Shown: one piece after another, positions 7,456-14,970 of the stretch
How the letters are laid out: every line of letters begins with the position of its first letter
How positions within the stretch are numbered: the first letter of the stretch is position 1
Assembly: GCA_964436045.1 (NCBI GenBank)
Contig: CAYTBN010000012.1
Span: forward strand, 74,410 to 138,409
Reading direction: 5' to 3'
Length of the DNA: 64,000 nt
Origin: CAYTBN01 sp964436045
GTDB taxonomy: Bacteria; Myxococcota_A; UBA796; UBA9615; CAYRNR01
Notes under the pieces: generated by a model
Told to the model about the DNA's origin: nothing
The model's database searches: none
The model's input: the letters and a program-made list of their open reading frames with translations, nothing else
Translations under genes and position numbers: made by a program

Positions 7456-9716
7456 GCTCCGAGTTCGTCAACGTCGGCGTGCGGACCCCCAAGAAGGACG
7501 TGCTGCCCAAGGTCACCGGCGCCGCCGAGTACCTGCAGGATCTGTCCCAGCCGGGGATGTTGCATGGCGCCGTCCTGCGGTCGGGGATCTCGCGGGCGCG
7601 GATCCTGTCCATCGACACGAGCGCGGCCGAGGCGGCGCCCGGGGTCCGCAAGGTGCTCACTGGCGCCGACAGCGAGGGGATCGTGTTCGGCTTCGGCAAG
7701 GACAACACCCCGCTGAAGAAGGAGCTGGTGCGCTGCCACTTCGACGAGGTGGCGGCGGTGGCGGCGGACACCGAGGCCCAGGCGCGGGCGGCCCTGGCCC
7801 TGATCCGGATCGAGTACGAGGAGCTGCCCGGTGTGTTCAGCGCCGAGGAGTCCCTGGCCGAAGGCGCCCCCGTGCTCCACGAGGGCCGCCGGAACCTGTT
7901 CACCAAGTACGACTACGTCCACGGGGATCCGGACGAGGGGTTCGCCGCCTCCGACGAGGTCCTCGAGATGGACATCCGGCTGCCCCAGCATTCCCCGGGC
8001 CAGCTGGCGCCCTCCGGCTGCATGGCCGCCTTCGATCACGAGGGCCGGCTGACGGTCTGGACGCCGAACCAGGTTCCCTTCCTGATGGCCAAGGACCTGG
8101 CCGACGCGTTTGGCATCCCGGGCAGCAAGGTCCGCGTGATCCAGCCCACCATCGGCGGCTCGTTCGGCAAGGGGCTGGATACCCACACCCTGGACATGAT
8201 CACCGTGCTGCTGGCCCGCGAGACCGGCCGCCCGGTCAAGCTGACCAACACGCGCGAGGAGGAGCTGCGGGTCTGCACGACGAGGCAGCCGTCGATGGTC
8301 CACGCCCGCATGGGCATCAACCACGACGGCAAGATCCAGGCGGTGGAGGTCGACTTCCTCTGCGATCTCGGCGCCTATGTCTCGTGGGGCGTGGGCACGC
8401 CCGTGGTCAAGCTGGAGACGGTGGCGGCGCTCTACCGCATCCCCCATGCCCACATGCGGGCGCGGATGGTCTACACCAACAACCCCTACAGCGGCGCCAT
8501 CCGCGGCTACGGCAATCCCCAGGCGACCTTCGTGCTCGAGTCGCTGCTGGACGAGCTGGCCGAGCGGATCGGGATGGACAAGGTCCAGATCCGGCTGCTC
8601 AACGCCAACCGCCCGGACAGTGAGACCCCGCAGGGGCTGCAGATCACGTCCTGTGGGCAGGAGGAATGTATCGAACGGGCGGCCGAGATGATCGGCTGGG
8701 GCCGGGAGCTGCCTGCCGGCCACGGCATCGGCATCGCGGCGACCATGAACGTGGGGGGCGGCGCGCGGATCTACCGCTCGGACGGCTGCGGTTCCATCGT
8801 CAAGGTCGACGACTTCGGCAAGGTGACGCTGATCACGGGCACCACCGAGATCGGCCAGGGCTCCGAGACGGCGATGGCCCTGATCGTGGCCGAGGAGTTG
8901 GGGGTCCGGGCCGAGGATGTGTCGGTGGTCAACACGGACACCGACGTCAAGCCATGGGATGTGGGCTGCCACGCCAGCCGGACCACGTTCATCGGTGGCA
9001 ACTCGGCGATCCTGGCGGCCCGGGAGGCCAAGGCCAAGATCCTCGAGTACGCGGCGGGCAAGCTGGAGGCGGCTGCGGAAGAGTTGACGATCCGCGACCG
9101 GGTGGTTTTCGTCCGCGACGACCCGGAGCGGGCCCTGCCGATCGCGACCTGCGTGCGCAAGATGCACTTCCGGGCCGGCGGCAACGCGGTGGTCGGCGAG
9201 GCGTTCTACGACCCGCCCAACCAGATGATGGACCGCCGGTTCTACGGGAACATGTCGGTGGCCTACGGCTTCGGCGCCCAGGCGGCCGAGGTGAAGGTCG
9301 ACCCGGACACCGGTGTGGTGACCGTCGTGCGGCTGGTGGCGGTCCACGATGCCGGGCGGGTCATCAATCCGCTGGCGGCCGAGGGGCAGATCGAGGGCGG
9401 CGCCGCCATGGGCATCGGCTACGGGCTCACCGAGGAGCTGCTGCTGGATCGCGGCGCGCTGAGGAACGCCAGCTTCCTGGACTACCGGCTGCCCAGCAAC
9501 CAGGAGGTACCGAAGATCGAGGTCGGCTTCGTCGAGACCGTCGACCCCAACGGTCCGTTCGGCGCCAAGGGCATCGGCGAGATGGGGCTGGTGCCCACCG
9601 CGGCGGCGCTGACCAACGCGGTCAAGGACGCGGTCGGCGTGCGGATGCGGCGGATCCCGATGACCCAGGAGCGGGTGTACCGGGCGCTGCGTGGGCTCGA
9701 CTACATGAACGACTGA
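7452..9716 (+). CDS. Molybdenum hydroxylase catalytic (large) subunit, xanthine-dehydrogenase family
   Basis: This 754-residue protein binds the molybdopterin cofactor. The N-terminal hammerhead domain contains KVTGAAEYLQD. The Mo domains show GSFGKG, an AIRGYGNPQ motif equivalent to the AFRGFGxPQ of xanthine/aldehyde-type enzymes, TTEIGQGSET and the terminal GAKGIGEMG containing the catalytic Glu. The motif is not the AYRCSFR of form I CO dehydrogenase, so CO oxidation is excluded. Substrates of the family include purines, aldehydes, N-heterocycles and 4-hydroxybenzoyl-CoA. The neighbours iorAB, MaoC and SDR suggest an aromatic or aryl-CoA substrate, but this is inference. The start is the ATG overlapping the small-subunit stop. 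Confidence 0.92.
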   Translation: MSSEFVNVGVRTPKKDVLPKVTGAAEYLQDLSQPGMLHGAVLRSGISRARILSIDTSAAEAAPGVRKVLTGADSEGIVFGFGKDNTPLKKELVRCHFDEVAAVAADTEAQARAALALIRIEYEELPGVFSAEESLAEGAPVLHEGRRNLFTKYDYVHGDPDEGFAASDEVLEMDIRLPQHSPGQLAPSGCMAAFDHEGRLTVWTPNQVPFLMAKDLADAFGIPGSKVRVIQPTIGGSFGKGLDTHTLDMITVLLARETGRPVKLTNTREEELRVCTTRQPSMVHARMGINHDGKIQAVEVDFLCDLGAYVSWGVGTPVVKLETVAALYRIPHAHMRARMVYTNNPYSGAIRGYGNPQATFVLESLLDELAERIGMDKVQIRLLNANRPDSETPQGLQITSCGQEECIERAAEMIGWGRELPAGHGIGIAATMNVGGGARIYRSDGCGSIVKVDDFGKVTLITGTTEIGQGSETAMALIVAEELGVRAEDVSVVNTDTDVKPWDVGCHASRTTFIGGNSAILAAREAKAKILEYAAGKLEAAAEELTIRDRVVFVRDDPERALPIATCVRKMHFRAGGNAVVGEAFYDPPNQMMDRRFYGNMSVAYGFGAQAAEVKVDPDTGVVTVVRLVAVHDAGRVINPLAAEGQIEGGAAMGIGYGLTEELLLDRGALRNASFLDYRLPSNQEVPKIEVGFVETVDPNGPFGAKGIGEMGLVPTAAALTNAVKDAVGVRMRRIPMTQERVYRALRGLDYMND

Positions 9717-9752
9717 TCGGGTGCGTCGCCGCCGATCGGGAAGGAAATATCG

Positions 9753-10208
9753 ATGAGCTACGAGATGCAGGGCTGGTTCTTCGAGGACTGGGACGAGGGT
9801 TACGAGCTGTGGACGGCATCGCGGACGGTGACCGAGGCCGATATCGTGGCGTTCGCGGGGGTTTCCGGGGACTTCAATCCGCTGCATACCAACGAGGTGT
9901 TCGCGGCGGCGACGCCGATGAAGAGCCGCATCGCCCACGGCATGCTGGGGGCGGCCATCGCGACGGGCCTGGCCAACCAGACCCGGACGATGGAGGGCAC
10001 GACCATCGCGTTGATGAGTCAGACACTGAATTACCGGGCTCCGATCTTCCCTGGCGACACGGTCACGCTCTGCCTCAAGGTAGCGAGGAAGAAGCCGTCG
10101 TCCAAGGGCGGCAAGGGGGTCATCTGGTTCGAGATGAACCTGGTCAACCAGCGGGACGAGATCGTCACCGACGGCGAGTGGGTCCTGCTGATGCGGGCCC
10201 GGGGGTAG
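9753..10208 (+). CDS. MaoC-family (R)-specific enoyl-CoA hydratase-like protein
   Basis: This 151-residue single-hotdog protein carries the hydratase-2 catalytic signature: SGDFNPLH followed by RIAHGMLGA, giving the Asp/His dyad. It would add water to an enoyl-CoA. The ribosome site GGAAGGAAA lies just upstream of the ATG. It sits 36 bases behind the molybdenum hydroxylase and about 80 bases before an SDR dehydrogenase. The hydratase/dehydrogenase pair resembles a beta-oxidation-type step for whatever CoA ester the operon handles. The substrate is unknown. Confidence 0.88.
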   Translation: MSYEMQGWFFEDWDEGYELWTASRTVTEADIVAFAGVSGDFNPLHTNEVFAAATPMKSRIAHGMLGAAIATGLANQTRTMEGTTIALMSQTLNYRAPIFPGDTVTLCLKVARKKPSSKGGKGVIWFEMNLVNQRDEIVTDGEWVLLMRARG

Positions 10209-10289
10209 TTGATCGGGGAGGAGCCGACCGTGGCCCCCACCTTTCGAAACGACCCGGGCCGAGGGCTCGGAGGAAACAGGAGGTTTCTC

Positions 10290-11033
10290 ATGCGATTGAA
10301 GGACAAGGTCGCCATCGTGACGGGGGCCGGCGGCGGCATCGGTGCGGCGACGGCGAAGCGCTTCGCGGCCGAGGGTGCGTCGGTGGTCGTGGCCGACGTG
10401 ATGGACGAGCAGGCCGCGGCGGTGGTCGCCGAGATCGAGGGTGCCGGTGGCAAGGCCATCGCCGCCCATTGCAACGTGGCCGACAAGGGCGAGGTCGACG
10501 CGCTGGTCGGAGCGGCCGTCGACGCCTTCGGCACCATCCACATCCTGGTCAACAACGCTGGCATCACCCGCGACGGGTTCGCCGTCAAGCTGACCGAGAA
10601 CAAGTGGGACGCCGTGATCGACGTCAACCTCAAGGGCTCCTTCCTCTGTGCCCAGGCGGTGATGCCGATCATGAACGAGCAGGGTTGGGGCCGGATCATC
10701 TCGACCTCGTCCGTCGGCGCCGACGGCAACATGGGCCAGGCCAACTACGCCGCATCCAAGGCTGGCATCGTCGGCATGACCCGGACGCTGGCGCTGGAGG
10801 GTGCGCGCAACAACGTGCTGGTCAATTGCGTCTCGCCGGGGGCCACCGAGACCCAGATGTTCGCGGGTGTGCCGGAGAAGGTCGTCCAGTTCATGCTCAG
10901 CCGGATCCCGCTGCGACGGTTGGCCAATCCTGACGAGATCGCCGCCGTCCACACCTTCCTGGCCAGCGACGACGCCAGCTACATCACCGGTCAGAACATC
11001 GCCGTCGACGGCGGCGCCCTGATCGGCATCTGA
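10290..11033 (+). CDS. Short-chain dehydrogenase/reductase (FabG-like 3-oxoacyl reductase)
   Basis: The 247-residue protein starts at the ATG at 10290, six bases after a perfect AGGAGG (10278-10283); an upstream in-frame extension lacks such a site. It has the classic SDR features: TGAGGGIG cofactor loop, NNAG, catalytic Ser in STSSVG, and YAASK. The family interconverts hydroxy- and oxoacyl thioesters or alcohols using NAD(P)H. Directly downstream of the MaoC hydratase, it would oxidise the hydroxyacyl product or run in the reductive direction. FabG itself is an alternative, but the catabolic context favours a pathway-specific enzyme. Confidence 0.9.
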   Translation: MRLKDKVAIVTGAGGGIGAATAKRFAAEGASVVVADVMDEQAAAVVAEIEGAGGKAIAAHCNVADKGEVDALVGAAVDAFGTIHILVNNAGITRDGFAVKLTENKWDAVIDVNLKGSFLCAQAVMPIMNEQGWGRIISTSSVGADGNMGQANYAASKAGIVGMTRTLALEGARNNVLVNCVSPGATETQMFAGVPEKVVQFMLSRIPLRRLANPDEIAAVHTFLASDDASYITGQNIAVDGGALIGI

Positions 11034-11044
11034 GGGGAATCACG

Positions 11045-11328
11045 ATGGATCCGCAAGCTTCTACTATCCTCCCTCGTCGTCGCCGCGCTGCTCGTCATGT
11101 GCGGGGCCGACTGCGCCAGCCCGTGCGAGACCTACTGCGACATGCAGGCCGAGTGCATGTCCGACCTGCGACGGCGACTGGACCTACTCGGGCTACGGAG
11201 ACGGGGACGAGTACTACGAGCAGTGCCTCGAGTGGTACGACATCGGCGGCGGCCCGGGCATCGACCGCACCGAGAACAACGCCTGCAAAGTGGCCATGCG
11301 GTTGTTCGACAACGACCTCTGTTCGTAG
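11045..11328 (+). pseudogene. Small Cys-rich lipoprotein with two frameshifts
   Basis: No single frame gives a full protein, but three segments join into one sensible product. The ATG at 11045 must lose one base (ATGGATC) to enter the frame reading IRKLLLSSLVVAALLVMCGA, a lipoprotein-type signal. The frame then reads ASPCETYCDMQAEC. Near 11155-11170 it must shift again to read CDGDWTYSGYGDGDEYYE through NNACKVAMRLFDNDLCS, ending at the TAG at 11326. The product would have about 94 residues with regularly spaced cysteines, like the CxxxC lipoprotein at 2712. Either the gene is dead or the assembly contains two indels; I cannot tell which. It follows the SDR gene by 11 bases. Confidence 0.6.
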
Positions 11329-11332
11329 CGGG

Positions 11333-12496
11333 TCACCACCGCAGCTCGAGGTCCGAGATCGGGTAGCTCGCGCAGGGGTGGATGTAGCCGTAGTGGCGGT
11401 CCGACTGGCGGACGTGGGCGGTGGGTAGCTCGTAGACCTGGCCGGACACCAGCCGGGTGCGGCAGGCGGCGCATTCGCCGGATCGGCAGCGGCCCGGGAT
11501 CAGCAGACCGTGGCGCTCCAGGGTGCACAGCAGCGGCTCACCGGCCGTCGCCGTGACGCCGCGATCGCCGATCCGGAGTTCGAAGGTGTCCGTGGGCTCG
11601 ATTGCCCCTGGCCAGCCGGGAGCTGCGGTCACGTCCGGGGGCGCTGCCTGTAGCTCGAAGCGGACCCGGTGATCCTCGACCCCGAGTTCCGCCAGCGCGG
11701 ATCGGCAGAGTTCGATCATCGGCGGTGGGCCGCAGACGAAGAAGGTCTTGCGGCCGACGTCTCCGATCAGGTCGCCGATGCAGCGGGCATCGAGCAGTCC
11801 GCGGCGCTCCGCGGTGGGCGCTGACGAGTACACGGTGTGGTAGCGGAATCGGTCGTTGGCCGCGGCCAGGCCGATCAGCTCCTCGCCCTCCATCGACTCG
11901 TCCGAGGTCGTGCAACCGTGGATCAGGTGGACCCGCGCCTGCCAGCCATCGCGATCCAGCTGGCGGACCATGCTGAGGAAGGGCGTGACGCCGCAGCCCC
12001 CCGCCAGCAGCACCAGGTCGAGGCCGTCGGCCAGCGGCTCGTGGACGAAGGTACCGCCAGGTCCCGAGGAGTCGAGCAGGTCGCCGACCTGCAGGGTTCG
12101 CAGGTGGGGCGCCACAAATCCCCCGGGCACGTCCTTGACCGACAGCTCCAGATGGTCGTCCCCCGGGATCGAGCAGATGCTGTACGGGCGGTGGGTCCGC
12201 ACGCCGTCGATGTCGACCCACAGGTTCACGTACTGCCCGGGTCGGAAGGGCGGCAGCTCGCCGTCCTCGCGAACCAGCCGGAAGGAGCGGATGGTCGGAG
12301 TCGGGTCGGAGACGTCCACGACCCGCAGGCGCATGCGTTCGGGGTGGATCGACTCCACCGCCCGGCGGGTCTGCGCCCGGTACTCGTCCGCCAGGAAGTC
12401 GCTTCCCTGACCCGGACGCCGGGCGTCGACCCAGGTGGCGATCCCTCGCAGGTGGGCGCCGGCATCCTGCCACAGGTCCTTGATGATCCAGCCCAT
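11333..12496 (-). CDS. Flavin oxidoreductase with C-terminal plant-type ferredoxin domain
   Basis: The 387-residue protein starts at ATG 12496, one base after the stop of the upstream desaturase-like gene; a longer in-frame extension is antisense-type sequence. The FNR fold shows HRPYSICS (FAD), GGCGVTPFLSM and CGPPPMIELC (NAD(P)H). The C-terminus has CRSGECAAC plus a distal Cys in HPCASYP, the plant-type 2Fe-2S set. Such proteins carry electrons from NAD(P)H through FAD to 2Fe-2S for oxygenases, desaturases or reductases. The coupled gene is a phytoene-desaturase-like flavoprotein, so this is probably its electron partner; that pairing is inference. The first 60 residues before the FNR domain have no recognisable motif. 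Confidence 0.88.
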   Translation of the reverse strand: MGWIIKDLWQDAGAHLRGIATWVDARRPGQGSDFLADEYRAQTRRAVESIHPERMRLRVVDVSDPTPTIRSFRLVREDGELPPFRPGQYVNLWVDIDGVRTHRPYSICSIPGDDHLELSVKDVPGGFVAPHLRTLQVGDLLDSSGPGGTFVHEPLADGLDLVLLAGGCGVTPFLSMVRQLDRDGWQARVHLIHGCTTSDESMEGEELIGLAAANDRFRYHTVYSSAPTAERRGLLDARCIGDLIGDVGRKTFFVCGPPPMIELCRSALAELGVEDHRVRFELQAAPPDVTAAPGWPGAIEPTDTFELRIGDRGVTATAGEPLLCTLERHGLLIPGRCRSGECAACRTRLVSGQVYELPTAHVRQSDRHYGYIHPCASYPISDLELRW

Positions 12497-12497
12497 G

Positions 12498-14036
12498 TCA
12501 GGCCTCGGCCTTCGCGGCGGCCGCGCGATGGACCGCCTTGGCGCCGGCCGCGCAGCCGGACAGCATCGCGGGTTCGAAGCCGCCGCCGGGCTGGGTGAAG
12601 GCGCCGGCGAAGTACAGGCCCCCCAGCGGGCCGCGGTGGCCCAGTCGGAACAGGGTGCTCTCCCCCGGGGTTTGCTCGAAGCCATAAACCGCGCCGCCGA
12701 GCTGCCCGATGTACCGCATGTTGGTCAGCGGCGTCGCGATCTCGATCACCTCGATCGCGTCCCGCAGATCGGGCGCCACTCGCTCGGCCAGCCGCAGCAT
12801 CTGGTCCGCCATCCGCTGCTTGGTGGCCACGTAGTCCTGGGGGGCGACCTCGAACCAGGGCTCCCCGTACATCAGGCTGGTCACCACGACCATCGCTGTC
12901 CCCGGCGGCGAGATGTCGGGCGAGACCGCGTTGAAGTGGGTGACCGTGGTCTCGGCCGGGGCCCCGATGGTCTTCATCCGTTGCCAGCGCTCCTCGACGT
13001 CGTACCCCTCGTTGACGAAGACCTCGTGGTCGGCGAGCCCCAGCTCCTCGCCGGTCTTGGCGAGCCCGAGGTAGAGGTTCATCGTCGCCGGCCCCACGAC
13101 GTTGGAGCGCAGCCGGTGCCAGAACAGGTTGGGCACCAGCTCCGGGTCCATCAGCTCACGGCAGGTGGTGACCGGGTCCACGTTGGACACCACCGTCGCC
13201 GCCGGGATCTCCTCGCCCGCATCGGTGACCACGCCGACGACCTTGCCGTCGGCGACGCGGATCTCCCGAACACCCTGGTTGAGGCGGATCTCGCCCCCAG
13301 CCCGCTCCAGAAGCCGGACCAGTCCGTTGGACAGGGCCTGGGATCGGCCGCGGACGTACAGTGGCCCCTGGTCGATGTACGAGGCCATCGCCGACGCCAG
13401 GAAGGTGAACGAGATCCGGGAGGGGGGCAGCCCCAGGTAACTCCAGAGCTGGGACAGCACCGCGCGAACCCGCTCGTCGTCCACGTGTCTGTCGAGCACC
13501 TGGCCCCAGGTCAGCATGGCGTAGCGCATCATGTTGGGCGTCTTGAACGGCAGCGGGAACACCCGGCCCGGAGGCGGCAGCGACGGCGAGGTCATCAGCG
13601 GGTAGAAGTACTCGACCTCGGCTCCCATGGTGAACAGCAGCGACATGAACCGTCGGATGCCGTCGGCCGAGTCCGGGAACGCGTCACACAGCGTCTCGGT
13701 GAAGGGCTCCCACCCCGCGGGCAGGGTGATGTCCAGGTCCGGGAACACGCTGCGGAAGATCGCCGGCGTGCGGATGAATTCCACCTCGTCCATCACCCCC
13801 AGCTCCTCGAGGAAGGGGTAGAGCCGGCCCGGCCTGTCCGCCAGCCCGACCCCCGACAGCTGGTGTAGCGAGACCTCGAACTCGTAGCGACCGCGGACGA
13901 AGCTGGTCGCGCAACCGCCGGGGACGCCGTTTCGCTCCAGCACCAGGACCCGCAGCCCCTTGCGGGCCATGGTCAGCGCGGCCGTCAGCCCGCCGAGGCC
14001 GGCGCCGACGACGATGGCGTCCACCTTGTTTCCCAT
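12498..14036 (-). CDS. Phytoene-desaturase/carotenoid-isomerase-like FAD oxidoreductase
   Basis: This 512-residue protein begins with a Rossmann FAD motif (VVGAGLGGLTAAL, then an Arg/Glu-ending strand and GVPGGCATSF). The C-terminal FAD signature includes GLYFAGAFTQPGGGFEPAM. It fits the CrtI/CrtISO/RetSat superfamily, which desaturates, saturates or isomerises polyenes. No other carotenoid gene is in the window, so a carotenoid substrate is not proven; a lipid or retinoid-like polyene is equally possible. It is translated just ahead of the ferredoxin-type reductase gene. A GGAG lies 13 bases before the ATG. Confidence 0.82.
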   Translation of the reverse strand: MGNKVDAIVVGAGLGGLTAALTMARKGLRVLVLERNGVPGGCATSFVRGRYEFEVSLHQLSGVGLADRPGRLYPFLEELGVMDEVEFIRTPAIFRSVFPDLDITLPAGWEPFTETLCDAFPDSADGIRRFMSLLFTMGAEVEYFYPLMTSPSLPPPGRVFPLPFKTPNMMRYAMLTWGQVLDRHVDDERVRAVLSQLWSYLGLPPSRISFTFLASAMASYIDQGPLYVRGRSQALSNGLVRLLERAGGEIRLNQGVREIRVADGKVVGVVTDAGEEIPAATVVSNVDPVTTCRELMDPELVPNLFWHRLRSNVVGPATMNLYLGLAKTGEELGLADHEVFVNEGYDVEERWQRMKTIGAPAETTVTHFNAVSPDISPPGTAMVVVTSLMYGEPWFEVAPQDYVATKQRMADQMLRLAERVAPDLRDAIEVIEIATPLTNMRYIGQLGGAVYGFEQTPGESTLFRLGHRGPLGGLYFAGAFTQPGGGFEPAMLSGCAAGAKAVHRAAAAKAEA

Positions 14037-14108
14037 GCGCCCCCGTCTCCAGTGGCCCGCAGGGTAGCCCAGATCGTCGATGGGGATTAGAAAAACGCGG
14101 CGACCGGC

Positions 14109-14879
14109 TCAGCCGTCGAGGGTCAGGTCGACTACCCGCTCGATGTCGTGGGTGGCGCCTTCGACGAACACGGTGGCCACGTGTTCGCGCATCCCCCAGT
14201 CCAGCGCTCGCCTCAGCCCCTCGTCCCCGCGGCCCATCCAGAGGTCGATCCGATCCACCTCGCCGCGGCTGACGATGCTTCCGCCCCGGTCGTGGACCCG
14301 GCCCAGGCCGTATCCTTCGAGGTGCAGCGCAGTGCCGAAGGGGTAGCTGCTGGGGGCAGCCAGGACCCCGTGGGCAGGGGCCGTGCCGTCTGCCGTGCGC
14401 ACCCCGTTCCCGTTGAGATGGGCGTCGCCCTCGAGGCTGCCCGTGGCGTAACGGGTCTGCGCTGGCTCCGGGGAGTAGTAGGCCGATGAGGTCACCCGGC
14501 GGCTGGTGGATCGCACGGGGCGCTCGCAGGAGAACGGGAACCGCGTGCGGGTCACACGCCCGTCGATCTCCGTGTGTTCCCACACACATTGGCGTTCGAA
14601 TTCGTCTCGGACTCGCTCCAGGTGGGCGGTGCCATCCTCGAGCAGGGCCTCCGTCGCACGCAGCTGGGCGCCACGCAGCCGATCGGTGCGCACGCGTACC
14701 AGCAGCTCGGCGCGCTGCACGGCCCGGCTCCGCAGCGGGACAACGCTCGTGTAGCGCAGCTCCCGTTTTGTCTCCTGCGGCGTCGCCAGCCATCCGGTCA
14801 CCGTGGCCGTGACCAGCGCGACGGCGAGGAGCGCCAGGGGTGTTGCGATGGCCAGGGACAGGATCGGACGACGGATCAT
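14109..14879 (-). CDS. Secreted or membrane-anchored 3D-domain protein (MltA C-terminal-like)
   Basis: I prefer the ATG at 14879; a GTG precedes it by one codon. Residues 5-30 form one hydrophobic signal or anchor helix. The C-terminal third is a double-psi beta barrel 3D domain: AHGVLAAPSSYPFGTALHLEG, then GRVHDRGGSIV and VDRIDLWMG, holding the conserved Asp residues. The domain occurs in lytic transglycosylases (MltA) and Rpf-like wall hydrolases. No separate glycosidase domain is seen, so catalysis would depend on the 3D barrel. A long hairpin ends six bases before the start and overlaps the only ribosome-site-like sequence (see 14886-14929). A TTTTT run follows G/C-rich sequence just beyond the stop. 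Confidence 0.75.
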   Translation of the reverse strand: MIRRPILSLAIATPLALLAVALVTATVTGWLATPQETKRELRYTSVVPLRSRAVQRAELLVRVRTDRLRGAQLRATEALLEDGTAHLERVRDEFERQCVWEHTEIDGRVTRTRFPFSCERPVRSTSRRVTSSAYYSPEPAQTRYATGSLEGDAHLNGNGVRTADGTAPAHGVLAAPSSYPFGTALHLEGYGLGRVHDRGGSIVSRGEVDRIDLWMGRGDEGLRRALDWGMREHVATVFVEGATHDIERVVDLTLDG

Positions 14880-14885
14880 CACGGT

Positions 14886-14929
14886 TCTTCATCGGCCGCT
14901 CCGGCAAGAACTGGAGCTACCGATGAAGA
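14886..14929 (-). promoter_or_regulatory. Strong hairpin covering the ribosome-binding region of the 3D-domain gene
   Basis: Bases 14886-14895 (TCTTCATCGG) pair perfectly with 14920-14929 (CCGATGAAGA). Inside, after a two-base internal loop, GCTCC (14898-14902) pairs with GGAGC (14913-14917), leaving a ten-base loop. On the minus-strand transcript the structure ends six bases before ATG 14879 and buries the GAAGA that would serve as ribosome site. No U-tract follows on either strand, so it does not look like an intrinsic terminator. A translational switch is a hypothesis. Confidence 0.5.
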
Positions 14930-14970
14930 GGCGTGACGAAAGAAATTCGCTTCAGCTGTCTAGATGGACG

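Noticed and set aside
7452..9716. Aerobic CO dehydrogenase, suggested by medium-small-large gene order
   Set aside because: The active-site motif is AIRGYGNPQ, as in xanthine/aldehyde-type enzymes, not AYRCSFR.
7290..10952. Open minus-strand frame of more than 1,200 codons opposite the molybdenum hydroxylase genes
   Set aside because: It is the antisense of well-supported genes, rich in His/Arg/Gln/Gly as expected from high-G+C codon bias, with no domain.
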